Positions 29,552 through 37,801 are shown, counted from the first letter of the stretch. The stretch: 64,000 nt of DNA from Telluria antibiotica (GCF_011682055.1 NZ_JAAQOM010000001.1:248001-312000); one strand, 5' to 3'. Notes: a model not told the origin generated them from the letters alone. A program made the numbers and translations.

Positions 29552-29571
29552 TGTAGCACAAAAGTACTACA
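29552..29571. promoter_or_regulatory. Inverted repeat between tpsB and the NarL regulator gene
   Basis: TGTAGCACAAAAGTACTACA is an inverted repeat with arms TGTAGCAC and GTACTACA, matching at seven of eight positions around an AAAA spacer. It lies 74 bases from the tpsB start and 44 bases from the response-regulator start, in the only control region shared by the two divergent units. It is a good candidate site for the adjacent response regulator. Confidence 0.55.
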
Positions 29572-29614
29572 CCGCATCAGCCGCCCTTTCCCGTCCCGGC
29601 CGCCGTCGTACAAT

Positions 29615-30340
29615 ATGTCCATGAAGCAAGCAGACCGTTCGTCCCCGTCCCCGATCCACGTCGCCATCGTCGAGGACGACCCCGACTTCAGCCGCGCACT
29701 GGGCGCCGTGATCGAGGGCGCGCCGGACATGCGCCTCGTGGGCCTGGCCGGCACGCAGGCGGACGGCCTGGCCATGCTGCTGGGCCCGCCGGCCGACGTG
29801 CTGCTGGTCGACCTGGGCCTGCCGGACGGCTCGGGAATCGCCGTGATCCGCGCTGCCGCGCGCCAGTGGCCCAGCTGCAGCATCATGGTCAGCACCAATT
29901 TCGGCGACGAGACCCACGTCATGCGCTCGATCGAGGCCGGCGCGGCCGGCTACCTGCTGAAAGACAGCTCGCCGGCGCGCATGGGCGACGAAATCCGCAG
30001 CCTGGCGGGCGGCGGCAGCCCGATCAGCCCCATCATCGCGCGCCAGGTGCTTGCCCGCTTCCGCAACGCGGCGCCGGCATCGGCGCCCGGCACCGCCATG
30101 CCGGGCGGCGAAACGCCGGGCGACGAAGCGCCGGGCGACGAAACGCCCCAGCTGTCCCAGCGCGAGAAGGAAGTGCTGGACTACATCACGAAGGGCTTCA
30201 CCGTGCAGGAGATCGCGGGCCTCATGCAACTGTCGCACTTCACGGTCAAGACCTTCGTGCGCCGCATCTACAGCAAACTCAAGGTCACCTCCAAGGCCGA
30301 AGCGATCTTCGAGGCACGCAACCACGGCCTGCTGCCCTGA
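29615..30340 (+). CDS. NarL/FixJ-type response regulator
   Basis: 241 residues. The receiver domain (about 15-130) has the acidic pocket EDDP, phosphoacceptor Asp66 in LLVDLGLPDG, Ser/Thr near VSTN and Lys in YLLKDSS. The LuxR-type helix-turn-helix fills the end (QLSQREKEVLDYITKG and VQEIAGLMQLSHFTVKTFVRR). Between them is a linker with three copies of a five-residue unit, PGGET-PGDEA-PGDET, encoded by 15-base tandem repeats. Start is at 29615 or the Met two codons on. The sensor kinase gene follows after six bases, and the tpsBA operon is divergent, so control of that operon is likely. Confidence 0.93.
   Translation: MSMKQADRSSPSPIHVAIVEDDPDFSRALGAVIEGAPDMRLVGLAGTQADGLAMLLGPPADVLLVDLGLPDGSGIAVIRAAARQWPSCSIMVSTNFGDETHVMRSIEAGAAGYLLKDSSPARMGDEIRSLAGGGSPISPIIARQVLARFRNAAPASAPGTAMPGGETPGDEAPGDETPQLSQREKEVLDYITKGFTVQEIAGLMQLSHFTVKTFVRRIYSKLKVTSKAEAIFEARNHGLLP
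30101..30145 (+). repeat. Three 15-base tandem repeats in regulator linker
   Basis: Three consecutive copies of CCGGGCGRCGAARCG occur in frame (30101-30115, 30116-30130, 30131-30145), differing at two positions. They encode the PGxEx linker between receiver and DNA-binding domains. Copy number may vary between strains without breaking the frame. Confidence 0.75.
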
Positions 30341-30346
30341 CGATCC

Positions 30347-32290
30347 ATGAACGTCCGTTCCCAGCGCCTGATCGGCGGCATCCTGCTGTTCTTTTCCTGC
30401 GCCGTGTTGCTGGCCGGCGCCATCCTCAGCGTGGACAAGGGCCACGGCGAAACGGCCGGCCTGCACCTGATGCGGGCGCAGTGGCTGCAGCAGCAGGTTG
30501 CGCGCGACACGGCGCCGCCGGCCACGCTGGACAGCCGCAGCCTGCCGGGCGCCTGGCGTGCCACCGCGCTGCCGTTCCGGCCCACCATCGCCCTGCTGCG
30601 CCAGGCGGAATCGGGCACGCGCGCCGACTACGAAAACGGGGCGCGCATCACGTGGATCAAGGTGGACGTCGCCCCGCAGTCGCTGCGCGCGGAGACGCTG
30701 GCCCTGTACGGCGCCCGCATCAAGACGGACGGCACGGTCGCGGTCTACATCGACGGACGCCTGGCCTACCGCGCGCAGCAGCACGGCCCGCTGTACAACA
30801 GCACGCGCACGCCGCTCTGGCTGCTGGTCGAGCAAGGTCCCGGGCAGGCGCCGGTGCGGGAGATCCTGCTGCGGCTCGAACACACGCCGCAATCGCAGGT
30901 GGCCTTGTCGTCGCTGTGGCTCGGCCCCGCGGATGCGCTGCACGCCGGCTACCAGGTGCGCCAATGGCTGCAGCAGGAATTGCCCGCCCTGCTGAGCGCA
31001 GCGTTCCTGGCCGTCGGCGTGTTCGCGCTGTTCGTGTGGTTCCGGCGGCCGCACGACATGGCGTACCTGCTGTTCTTCAACCTGTCCGCCAGCGCCTTCA
31101 TGCGCGGCCTGCATTTCTACGTCGGCCTGCCGATCGAGAACGACTGGTTCGCCTGGCTGACCGTCAATTCCCTGTTCTGGCTCGTGCTGTCGGTGCACTT
31201 TTTCCTGCGCCAGCTGCACGGCCAGCCGTTGACGTGGCTGACCCGCGCCATGGTGACGATCACGTCGCTGGTCGGCGTGCTGACCTTGCCCGTGCTGGCC
31301 GTGCTGCCCAATATGCCGACCGTGACGCCGCTGATCTATCTGGTGGCGGCCGTCATGAGCCTCGTCGCCTGCGTGGTGTCGGGCGTGTACGCATGGCGCC
31401 ATTCCGGCGAAGGCCGCATGGTGGTGTGCGGCGTGTTCGGCTGCACGGCGCTGGGCATGACGGACTGGATGTTGCAGAACAACGTGATCAGTCCGGAAGG
31501 CTGGTATTTCGGCGCCTACACGCCCGCCCTGTGCTTCATCGTGTTCGGCGCGCTGATGTACCGCCGCTACGTGGCCGCCATCGCGGAAGTGGAACGCGTG
31601 AACGCCAGCCTGGCCGAGCGCCTGAAGGCGCGCGAGGCGGAACTGGAAGCGAGCCACCGCCGGCTGCGCGACATCGAACTGCGCCAGACCATCAGCGACG
31701 AACGCCAGCGCCTGATGCAGGACATGCACGATGGTCTCGGTTCGTCGTTGATCAGCGCCATCCGCTCGGTGGAGCGCGGCGACCTGAGCGACGCGCGCGT
31801 GTCGCAGATCCTGAAGGATTGCCTGGACGACCTGAAGCTGACGATCGATTCGATGGAGCCCGTGGACGCCGACCTCCTGCTGCTGCTGGCCACCCTGCGG
31901 TTCCGCCTGGAGCCGCGGCTGGAAGGTACCGGTGTGAACCTGAACTGGGAAGTGCGCGAGATGCCGACCTTGGCCTGGCTGAACCCGTCGAGCGCGCTGC
32001 ACATCCTGCGCATCGTGCAGGAGAGTATCGCCAACATTCTGCGCCATACGCATGCGACCGAGATTCATGTGAGCACGGCGGTCGTCGACGACGGTGTGTG
32101 CATCCGCATCGGCGACAACGGCCAGGGCTTCGATCCCGACGTGGTGCTTGCCCAACGTGCCGGACGCGGATTGCAGAACCAGCGGCGGCGGGCGGCGGCG
32201 CTGGGTGGCAAGGTGCAGTGGCAGTCCGGACCGCAGGGGACGGTGTTTACGTTGTGGTTGCCGATGGAGATGGGCGCTCCGGTGGCGTGA
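30347..32290 (+). CDS. Membrane sensor histidine kinase (HisKA_3 type)
   Basis: 647 residues. One N-terminal membrane segment (about 8-27), a periplasmic domain of about 180 residues, then seven hydrophobic segments (about 215-410) as in 7TMR-type sensors, and a coiled coil (VERVNASLAERLKAREAELEAS, here given as a region near 412-435). The dimerisation motif DMHDGLGSS carries the phospho-acceptor His461, typical of NarX/DegS-type kinases paired with LuxR-type regulators. The ATPase domain has the N-box around ESIANILRHTHA and the G-box DNGQGFDP. It is six bases from its regulator gene. The ligand is unknown. Confidence 0.92.
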   Translation: MNVRSQRLIGGILLFFSCAVLLAGAILSVDKGHGETAGLHLMRAQWLQQQVARDTAPPATLDSRSLPGAWRATALPFRPTIALLRQAESGTRADYENGARITWIKVDVAPQSLRAETLALYGARIKTDGTVAVYIDGRLAYRAQQHGPLYNSTRTPLWLLVEQGPGQAPVREILLRLEHTPQSQVALSSLWLGPADALHAGYQVRQWLQQELPALLSAAFLAVGVFALFVWFRRPHDMAYLLFFNLSASAFMRGLHFYVGLPIENDWFAWLTVNSLFWLVLSVHFFLRQLHGQPLTWLTRAMVTITSLVGVLTLPVLAVLPNMPTVTPLIYLVAAVMSLVACVVSGVYAWRHSGEGRMVVCGVFGCTALGMTDWMLQNNVISPEGWYFGAYTPALCFIVFGALMYRRYVAAIAEVERVNASLAERLKAREAELEASHRRLRDIELRQTISDERQRLMQDMHDGLGSSLISAIRSVERGDLSDARVSQILKDCLDDLKLTIDSMEPVDADLLLLLATLRFRLEPRLEGTGVNLNWEVREMPTLAWLNPSSALHILRIVQESIANILRHTHATEIHVSTAVVDDGVCIRIGDNGQGFDPDVVLAQRAGRGLQNQRRRAAALGGKVQWQSGPQGTVFTLWLPMEMGAPVA

Positions 32291-32321
32291 CGAACGGACA
32301 TGCAGTCGGGCCCTGCAAATG

Positions 32322-32759
32322 TCAGGCGCGCCGCATATTCTCGAAAAAGAAATCTCCGTACGCAGTGTTGGCGCGCGCATTGAACGGTTCGGGAAACATG
32401 TGCAGCACGACGCGAGATGCTGCCCACCCGTCCAGCGGGGAGAACGGCCCGCCTGGCTCGCAATACAGTCCAAAATCACCCTGTTTCATGCCGCAAGCTG
32501 CGCAGTGGTTCATCCAATAAGCGCTGTTTGTCGTCTTCCTGAAGTCGATGCGATAGTGGCGCGTCATCGCCTCGATCCTTCCGACGACGGCCGGTTGCAG
32601 CTCACCGATGTAAGACAGGACCGACGGCTCATCGTGCCGAAACCACCTGCCTTGCTGTTCGTCCTCGCCACCCGGCTTGAGCGACTCGTGCCCCCTGGGC
32701 AGCAAAATGCCGTGGACGCCTGTTACCTCACCTATGCCCCCATCGCAATGCATTGACAC
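32322..32759 (-). CDS. Hypothetical protein with a zinc-ribbon-like part
   Basis: 145 residues, unrecognised by name. Near the middle YWMNHCAACGMKQGDFGLYCEPGGPF contains Cys-x2-Cys followed by a conserved-looking Gly/Pro-rich block, typical of small bacterial proteins that usually have a second Cys pair near the N-terminus. Here the N-terminus reads MSMHCDGGIGEVTGVHGILLP, with only one Cys where I would expect CxxC, so the first knuckle may be degenerate or the start may lie elsewhere. The start is GTG 32759 or ATG 32753; neither has a good ribosome site. It converges on the histidine kinase gene. Confidence 0.5.
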   Translation of the reverse strand: MSMHCDGGIGEVTGVHGILLPRGHESLKPGGEDEQQGRWFRHDEPSVLSYIGELQPAVVGRIEAMTRHYRIDFRKTTNSAYWMNHCAACGMKQGDFGLYCEPGGPFSPLDGWAASRVVLHMFPEPFNARANTAYGDFFFENMRRA

Positions 32760-32790
32760 ACGGACGGAAATCCGCCAGACTCAACGAGTA

Positions 32791-32804
32791 TGTTAGCGCT
32801 ATTT
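32791..32804. promoter_or_regulatory. LacI-type operator upstream of the sugar symporter
   Basis: TGTTAGCGCTATTT matches TGNTANCGNTANCA at 12 of 14 positions and shares the AGCGCT core with the site before GH115. It lies 163 bases upstream of the symporter start, near a possible promoter (TTGTTT at 32803-32808, TATA-like sequence near 32824). Confidence 0.55.
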
Positions 32805-32966
32805 GTTTGATGGTATAAGATGTTATAGCCTATCACTGGATGCCGGTGCGCCCCGTCACCGCCACGTTCCAGCCGCAGGACAACAACGGCCGAGGGGTGA
32901 TCGACTGCGCCACATTCACTGAACCCGCGCTCGCAGCAGATGTAATAACAAACCAAGGAGACTTTT

Positions 32967-34400
32967 ATGAACGGCGTCGCTCTAGAGAGCACCAAACCCA
33001 TACAAGAGGCGGAAAACACCGGCCTCATCATTCTGATCAGCTGCGTCGCCACCATCGGCGGCTTCCTGTTCGGCTTTGACAGCGGCGTCATCAACGGCAC
33101 CGTCGACGGCCTGAAGCAGGCGTTCCATTCGACCGACGCCGAGCTCGGCTTTGAAGTGGCATCGATGCTGCTGGGCTGCGCGCTCGGCGCGTTCTGCGCC
33201 GGCCGCCTGGGCGACCTGTGGGGCCGCCGCACCGTGCTGCTCATCTCGTCGCTGATGTTCCTCACGTCGGCGCTGGGTGCCGGCTTTGCGACCACGTCGG
33301 TGGTCTTCGTCGCCGCCCGCGTGCTGGGCGGCTTTGCTGTCGGCGCCGCGAGCGTGATGTCGCCGGCGTACATCGCCGAAGTGGCCTCGGCCCGCTACCG
33401 GGGCCGGCTGGCGACGGTGCAGCAGATCGCCATCATCAGCGGCCTGTTCTGCGCTTTCCTGAGCAACTATTTCCTGGCGCACGCGGCGGGCGCGTCGACC
33501 GGCGTACTGTGGCTGGGACAAGAGGCATGGCGCTGGATGTTCTGGATGATGGCGATTCCGTCCGTGCTGTTCCTGGCACTGCTGCTGACGATCCCGGAAA
33601 GCCCGCGCTTCCTTGTCGCGAAGAAGCGCAAGGACGAGGCGCTGGCCGTGCTGCAACGCCTGTACGGCGCCGCTTCGGCCCGCACCAAGTTCGACACGAT
33701 CGACGTGTCGCTGGCGGAAGACCACCACCGTCCGCGCCTGTCGGACCTGATCAACAAGGCGACCGGCAAGCTGCGCCCGATCGTGTGGGTCGGCATCGGC
33801 CTGGCGACGTTCCAGCAGCTGGTCGGCATCAACGTGGTGTTCTACTACGGCGCGGTGCTGTGGCAGGCCGTGGGCTTTTCCGAGAGCGATGCGCTGCTGA
33901 TCAACGTGCTGTCGGGCGGCCTGAGCATCGGTGCCTGCATCGTCACGGTATTCCTGATCGACCGCATCGGCCGCAAGCCCCTGCTGTGGATCGGCTCGGC
34001 CGGCATGGCGGTGACACTGGGCCTCGTGACGTTCGCCTTCGCCAGCGCCTCGCTGGACGCCAACGGCAAGCTGGCACTGTCCGGCACGATGGGCGTCGTG
34101 GCGCTGGTCGCGGCGAATGTCTACGTCATCTTCTTCAACATTTCCTGGGGCCCGGTGATGTGGGTCATGCTGGGCGAGATGTTCCCCAACCAGATCCGCG
34201 GTTCCGCGCTGGCCGTCGCCGGTGCGGCCCAGTGGACGTCCAACTTCATGATCACGGTGACGTTCCCGATGCTGCTCACCAGCATCGGCCTGGCCGGCGC
34301 TTACGGCCTGTACACGGTGGCCGCGGTGATCTCGATCTTCTTCGTGCTGCGCTGCGTGCATGAAACGCGCGGCAAGGAACTGGAGCAGATGGAAGGCTGA
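32967..34400 (+). CDS. MFS sugar/H+ symporter, XylE/AraE type
   Basis: 477 residues with 12 hydrophobic segments and the full set of sugar-porter signatures: GGFLFGFDSGVINGT in helix 1, GRLGDLWGRRTVLL between helices 2 and 3, RYRGRLATVQQ, PESPRFLVAKKR after helix 6, FQQLVGINVVFYYG in helix 7, DRIGRKPLL between helices 8 and 9, and the closing HETRGKELEQME. It imports a monosaccharide with protons at the inner membrane, and a pentose is plausible given the xylan enzymes in the window. AAGGAG lies eight bases before the ATG. A LacI-type operator precedes it and a strong terminator follows. Confidence 0.93.
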   Translation: MNGVALESTKPIQEAENTGLIILISCVATIGGFLFGFDSGVINGTVDGLKQAFHSTDAELGFEVASMLLGCALGAFCAGRLGDLWGRRTVLLISSLMFLTSALGAGFATTSVVFVAARVLGGFAVGAASVMSPAYIAEVASARYRGRLATVQQIAIISGLFCAFLSNYFLAHAAGASTGVLWLGQEAWRWMFWMMAIPSVLFLALLLTIPESPRFLVAKKRKDEALAVLQRLYGAASARTKFDTIDVSLAEDHHRPRLSDLINKATGKLRPIVWVGIGLATFQQLVGINVVFYYGAVLWQAVGFSESDALLINVLSGGLSIGACIVTVFLIDRIGRKPLLWIGSAGMAVTLGLVTFAFASASLDANGKLALSGTMGVVALVAANVYVIFFNISWGPVMWVMLGEMFPNQIRGSALAVAGAAQWTSNFMITVTFPMLLTSIGLAGAYGLYTVAAVISIFFVLRCVHETRGKELEQMEG

Positions 34401-34419
34401 CGGCGCGCCGCGCGCCTGC

Positions 34420-34465
34420 AAAAAAGCCGTTGACGATCGAATCGGTATCGTCAACGGCTTTTTAT
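34420..34465 (+). terminator. Intrinsic terminator after the sugar symporter
   Basis: A 17-base perfect stem (AAAAAGCCGTTGACGAT and its complement ATCGTCAACGGCTTTTT) closes a nine-base loop and ends in a T run, 20 bases after the symporter stop. The flanking A and T runs mean it could also act on the opposite strand, toward which the PEP-CTERM gene at 34582 is transcribed. Confidence 0.93.
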
Positions 34466-34581
34466 CTTTTTGCGGCATGCCGAGCAAGGCCTTGCTCGCA
34501 CTGCTGCACTGCTGTTCCGAGTGAGGACAGTCGGACGTCGGTGGACGGGTCAATCTGTCGCCGGCGTCGAATCCTGCGCGC

Positions 34582-35196
34582 TTATGCGTTTTTTGCGCGA
34601 CGGCGCAGTACAGTACCGAGGAGGCCAGCTCCCAGCAGCGCGAGCGTACCCGGTTCCGGGACACGATTGGCCGGGGTGTAGTCGAGGCTGTCCATGATGA
34701 AGTCCCGACCGGTGATGCCGTTGAAGCGGATTTCGTCAAAGTTGCCGGTGAAGCCGACGAACTGGGCCGAATCGCAGCAGCTGCCATTGTTATACGTGTA
34801 GGACTCTTGCATCACGTTGCCAAGATAGCTCGAAAACGTGGCAGCGGGCGACGACGTGTTGAATTCGAACCATGCGCCCGCGGCGCTGACTGCCGACCCG
34901 AACTGAATTCTGTATTCGCTGGCAGCCGGACCGCCGCTAAAGGAATCGAGATACGTTCCTGAAAAATTGGCAATGCCAGAGTAGCCGCCAGGATTGCCCG
35001 ACGCGTACCAGTTACCGGAACCATTGGTCGAGAAAGTCACACCCTGCGCGGCGAACTGGTTCGTCACCACGTTGCCCGCACCGGTGGCGACTTCGTCGAA
35101 GGTCACGGCAGTGCTCAGACCAACGTTCGTGAGAAGCGGAGCAGCGTCAGCCTGGGCAAACGCCGAGACGATGAACAGTGCGATAAGTTTTTTCAT
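34582..35196 (-). CDS. PEP-CTERM exoprotein
   Basis: 204 residues from ATG 35196, where a signal peptide begins (MKKLIALFIVSAFAQADA, cleavage near residue 18). The C-terminus has VPEPGT, a short hydrophobic helix (LALLGAGLLGTVL) and the basic tail RRRAKNA, the standard exosortase-sorted signal. The body is a beta-rich domain (VTFDEVATGAGNVVTNQFAAQGV and WFEFNTSSPAATFS, given as regions) with two adjacent Cys (GSCCDSAQ). The VTFDE start and AGAWFEF pattern resemble a domain common in PEP-CTERM proteins of these bacteria. A single-gene unit. Codon use is less GC-rich than its neighbours. Confidence 0.88.
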   Translation of the reverse strand: MKKLIALFIVSAFAQADAAPLLTNVGLSTAVTFDEVATGAGNVVTNQFAAQGVTFSTNGSGNWYASGNPGGYSGIANFSGTYLDSFSGGPAASEYRIQFGSAVSAAGAWFEFNTSSPAATFSSYLGNVMQESYTYNNGSCCDSAQFVGFTGNFDEIRFNGITGRDFIMDSLDYTPANRVPEPGTLALLGAGLLGTVLRRRAKNA

Positions 35197-35457
35197 GGTA
35201 AGCCCTGTGGTTTTGGTAATAGTAATTGAGTATAGGCAATATCTATGCCAGAAAAACATTTCCCAAAATAATCAAGAGCTTACCCGAGGCAACATTTTCG
35301 CTACGGGTTGTTCCGTAAAAATTTCCGACAGGGTGCAGTAGGGATCGAGAGGGCGCGGCACGCATCGTCGCTTCTCATGAGTTAGCTCGACGATGCGTAT
35401 GACCGCTGCAACAGTGTCAGTTCACTTAATTACCGCGAACACAGCCTTCGTGGGGAA

Positions 35458-36321
35458 CTACTTGAACCGATCGAAGAAGGCCTTGGACTCCTGCGCCGAA
35501 AAATTCGGGTACCAGTGGCCGCCCGTCTCGGTGCCGCACCACAGCACGGGCTTGCCGCTGTCGCAACCCTGGTACTCGACGCAGCCGTTACTCCCCACGG
35601 GCACCGTGATGGCACTGCAGCTATTGCGCTTCAGGAAAACATCGCGCGCCTCCATCCCCGCCGAGTACGGCACGGTGTTATCGTCCTTGGCGTGGATGAA
35701 CATGGCCGCCACCTTGTAAGACGAATTGGCACAGCCGCTCCACAGCGAACCGGCCATGGGTACGATCGCTCGCACCACGTCGCCCATCTGGCAGCCGATG
35801 GCGTTGGACATCATGCCGCCAAAGCTGAAGCCGGTCGCGAACACACGCTGCGGGTCGGTGCATGCGCCCTGCTGGACCTCGCTGATCATGGCGCGCATGA
35901 AGCGAATGTCGCGGTCGCCCGTGTTGGCCCACCCCTTGTCCAGGCCCTCCGGGGCGATGAAGATCGCATTGTCGCCGTATAAATTCTTCAGCCCGAAAAA
36001 GCCGCTCCAACCGTAGACATCGGCGGCGCTGCCATCACGCCAGTGCAACCCGATGATCACTGGATAGATCTTGTTGCGATCGTACGAGGCCGGCATCTCG
36101 ATCCAGTAGCCGCGCTGGATACCGTCGCTGGTGAGCGTATGCATGCCGGTCGTGAGCTTGGAACCGCTGCCGCAGCCCGCGGTGCTCGTCGCCGGCGCGG
36201 CGACGGGAGGCGGCGGTGGCGATGCCTGCACGGGTGCAGATGCCGACGTGCCGGTGGCGCCTGTCCCGCCTCCGCAAGCAACGAGCGTCGTGAAAAGTAA
36301 TATGGCCCAACTATGTCTCAT
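35458..36321 (-). CDS. Lipoprotein esterase, feruloyl-esterase/PHB-depolymerase-like
   Basis: 287 residues from ATG 36321, with GAGGAGA just upstream and a lipoprotein signal (LFTTLVAC, acylated Cys at residue 16), then an Ala/Pro/Ser linker. An alpha/beta-hydrolase follows: nucleophile Ser in GFSFGG, acid Asp in HAKDDNTVPY and His in GTETGGHWYPN. Several Cys (AGCGSGSK, GACTDPQ, GCQMG, SGCANS, NSCS, NGCVEYQGC) suggest disulfides. Family-wise this is the LpqC/CE1-like group that includes feruloyl and acetylxylan esterases. An esterase freeing ferulate from plant wall would fit the broken feruloyl-CoA synthase gene next door, but the substrate is not proven. Confidence 0.85.
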   Translation of the reverse strand: MRHSWAILLFTTLVACGGGTGATGTSASAPVQASPPPPPVAAPATSTAGCGSGSKLTTGMHTLTSDGIQRGYWIEMPASYDRNKIYPVIIGLHWRDGSAADVYGWSGFFGLKNLYGDNAIFIAPEGLDKGWANTGDRDIRFMRAMISEVQQGACTDPQRVFATGFSFGGMMSNAIGCQMGDVVRAIVPMAGSLWSGCANSSYKVAAMFIHAKDDNTVPYSAGMEARDVFLKRNSCSAITVPVGSNGCVEYQGCDSGKPVLWCGTETGGHWYPNFSAQESKAFFDRFK

Positions 36322-36536
36322 GTCTTCTCCTCGTTTGATCAAGCGCTCTTGGTGAAGATTGAAACAATAATGGCCGCGCCCGCGGCCGTGTTTTACATTT
36401 TTCGCGAATCGCCGACATGTTTTTCGAGCGATTAGCGTGAGCGAATTCCGGCGGTCGGGAAGCGGACAGTGAATGCAGAAAGCCCTGTTGAAACAGGGCA
36501 TTGGATCATCGAGCCGGTCCCACGCGACCTGCGGCA

Positions 36537-37413
36537 ACCGGCGCCCGCGCACAGGAACAGCTTTACGCGCGAGAAGAACGTGGCGCGCAGCGCGGCGTCG
36601 CGCTCGAGCGCTTCCGTCAGCATCTCGACACCCTTCGGCACGTTGAAGTAGACGGTGGGCGCGATCTCGCGCAGGTTGTCCAGCGTGCGCGCGAACTCCA
36701 CCGGCGGCGCCTCGCCAAGGAACGGAAACGCATGCAACAGCATCTGCTGGTGATGGGCCAGCATGCCGTGCGTCGTGACCACCGCCTTCGGTTGTTTCGT
36801 CGAGCCCGACGTGAACAGGAATTTCAGGATCGTGTCCGCGTGGACGGCCTCGCTGGCCGCATCCACGTCGGTGACGGTCGTGTCGAGCAGGTCGCCGAAG
36901 CGGGTCACCGGCGGCCCGCGTGGACGCCCGCGCCCAGGATCAGCTCCGCATCCGCGGGCAGCGCGGCGTCGAGCGCCAGTGCGGACAGGGCGCCGTCCGC
37001 CGCGTACACGGCGCCCGGCGTCAACTGCACGATGAGGTCGCGCAGCTTGCCGTAGTCGGTGGCGACGAGCGAGTACGCGGGCGAGATCGGCGCATAGGGA
37101 ATCCCGGCGTAGGCGGCGCCCAGCGCGAGCTGGAAGCGTTCCCGGTCGTTCCCGGACAGGATCGCCAGCGACCGCTCGGCAGACAGGCCGCGGTCGCGCA
37201 ACGCCTGGCCGATGCGGATCCAGGCGCCATCCGGGCCGCGACGCGCGACGGGCGTGCGCCCGGGATGCGCGGCAGCGCCGCGCCCGAGCGGGCCGGTCCA
37301 GCGCAGCGGCAGCGGTGCCAGCGGAGTGACGGCGTCGACGTGCCAGACGTCGCCCTCGCGCCAGGCGCGGATCTCCGGATGGCCGAGGTGGACGGCGCGG
37401 CAGCGCACCGCGG
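36537..37413 (-). pseudogene. fcs: Feruloyl-CoA synthase remnant
   Basis: The minus strand encodes, in two frames, pieces of an AMP-forming aryl-CoA ligase. Right part: RGLSAERSLAILSGNDRERF and AGIPYAPISPAYSL; left part, shifted near 36905-36930: LKFLFTSGSTKQPKA, then EIAPTVYFNVPKGVEMLTEAL and RVKLFLCAGAG. The order and wording are typical of feruloyl-CoA synthase. Lesions: a frameshift; a jump from FPFLGEAPP to EFARTLDNL that drops the usual WLPWNHTFGG block; a shortened segment before IRIGQALRDRG; loss of everything after FLCAGAG (about half the protein); and no start codon. It cannot make an active enzyme. Confidence 0.85.
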
Positions 37414-37777
37414 GCCGGTCCTGGCGCCGCTGGGCATGAACGTCTCGCACTACACGGCGCTGTCCGTGTTCCGCGCGCTGGGCACGATCTCGAATGCCCA
37501 GCTGGCGGAACGCACGATGATGTCGCCGCAATCGGCCAACGAAATGGTGAAGGCGATGGAAGCGAAGGGATGGATCGAACGCAGTCCCGATCCGTCCCAC
37601 GGCCGCATCATCCGCATCCGCCTGACGGAAGAAGGCACGGCGTGCCTGCGGCGTTGCGACGGCGTCGTGCGCGACGTCGAGGAAGCGATGTTCCCCGACC
37701 TCTCCGCGGACGAGCGGGCGCGCCTGCACGCGCAACTGCGCGCCGCCGTGCGCGCGCTCAGCCTGCAGGGCATCTGA
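37412..37777 (+). pseudogene. MarR-family regulator lacking its N-terminus
   Basis: The frame reads GPVLAPLGMNVSHYTALSV, then the winged helix (ISNAQLAERTMMSPQSANEMVKAME, WIERSPDPSHGRIIRI, RLTEEGTACLRRC) and the C-terminal dimer helix. MarR proteins of this group usually have about 20-25 more residues, with a start codon, before GPVLAPLG. Those are replaced by sequence belonging to the opposite-strand feruloyl-CoA synthase remnant. An internal ATG at 37436 could give a 113-residue product lacking the first dimer helix. In related bacteria such regulators often sit divergently beside ferulate genes, so this was probably the local ferulate regulator. Confidence 0.75.
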
Positions 37778-37801
37778 CGGCGCCCTGCTGCGCCAGCCAG
37801 G

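Noticed and set aside
29567..32479. A 970-codon minus-strand frame opposite the NarL regulator and kinase genes
   Set aside because: Gln/His/Arg/Ala-rich antisense translation. The plus strand has complete two-component motifs.
36482..36499. Hairpin GCCCTGT-TGAA-ACAGGGC as a terminator
   Set aside because: There is no T run on either side, and it lies inside the pseudogene area upstream of the esterase promoter.
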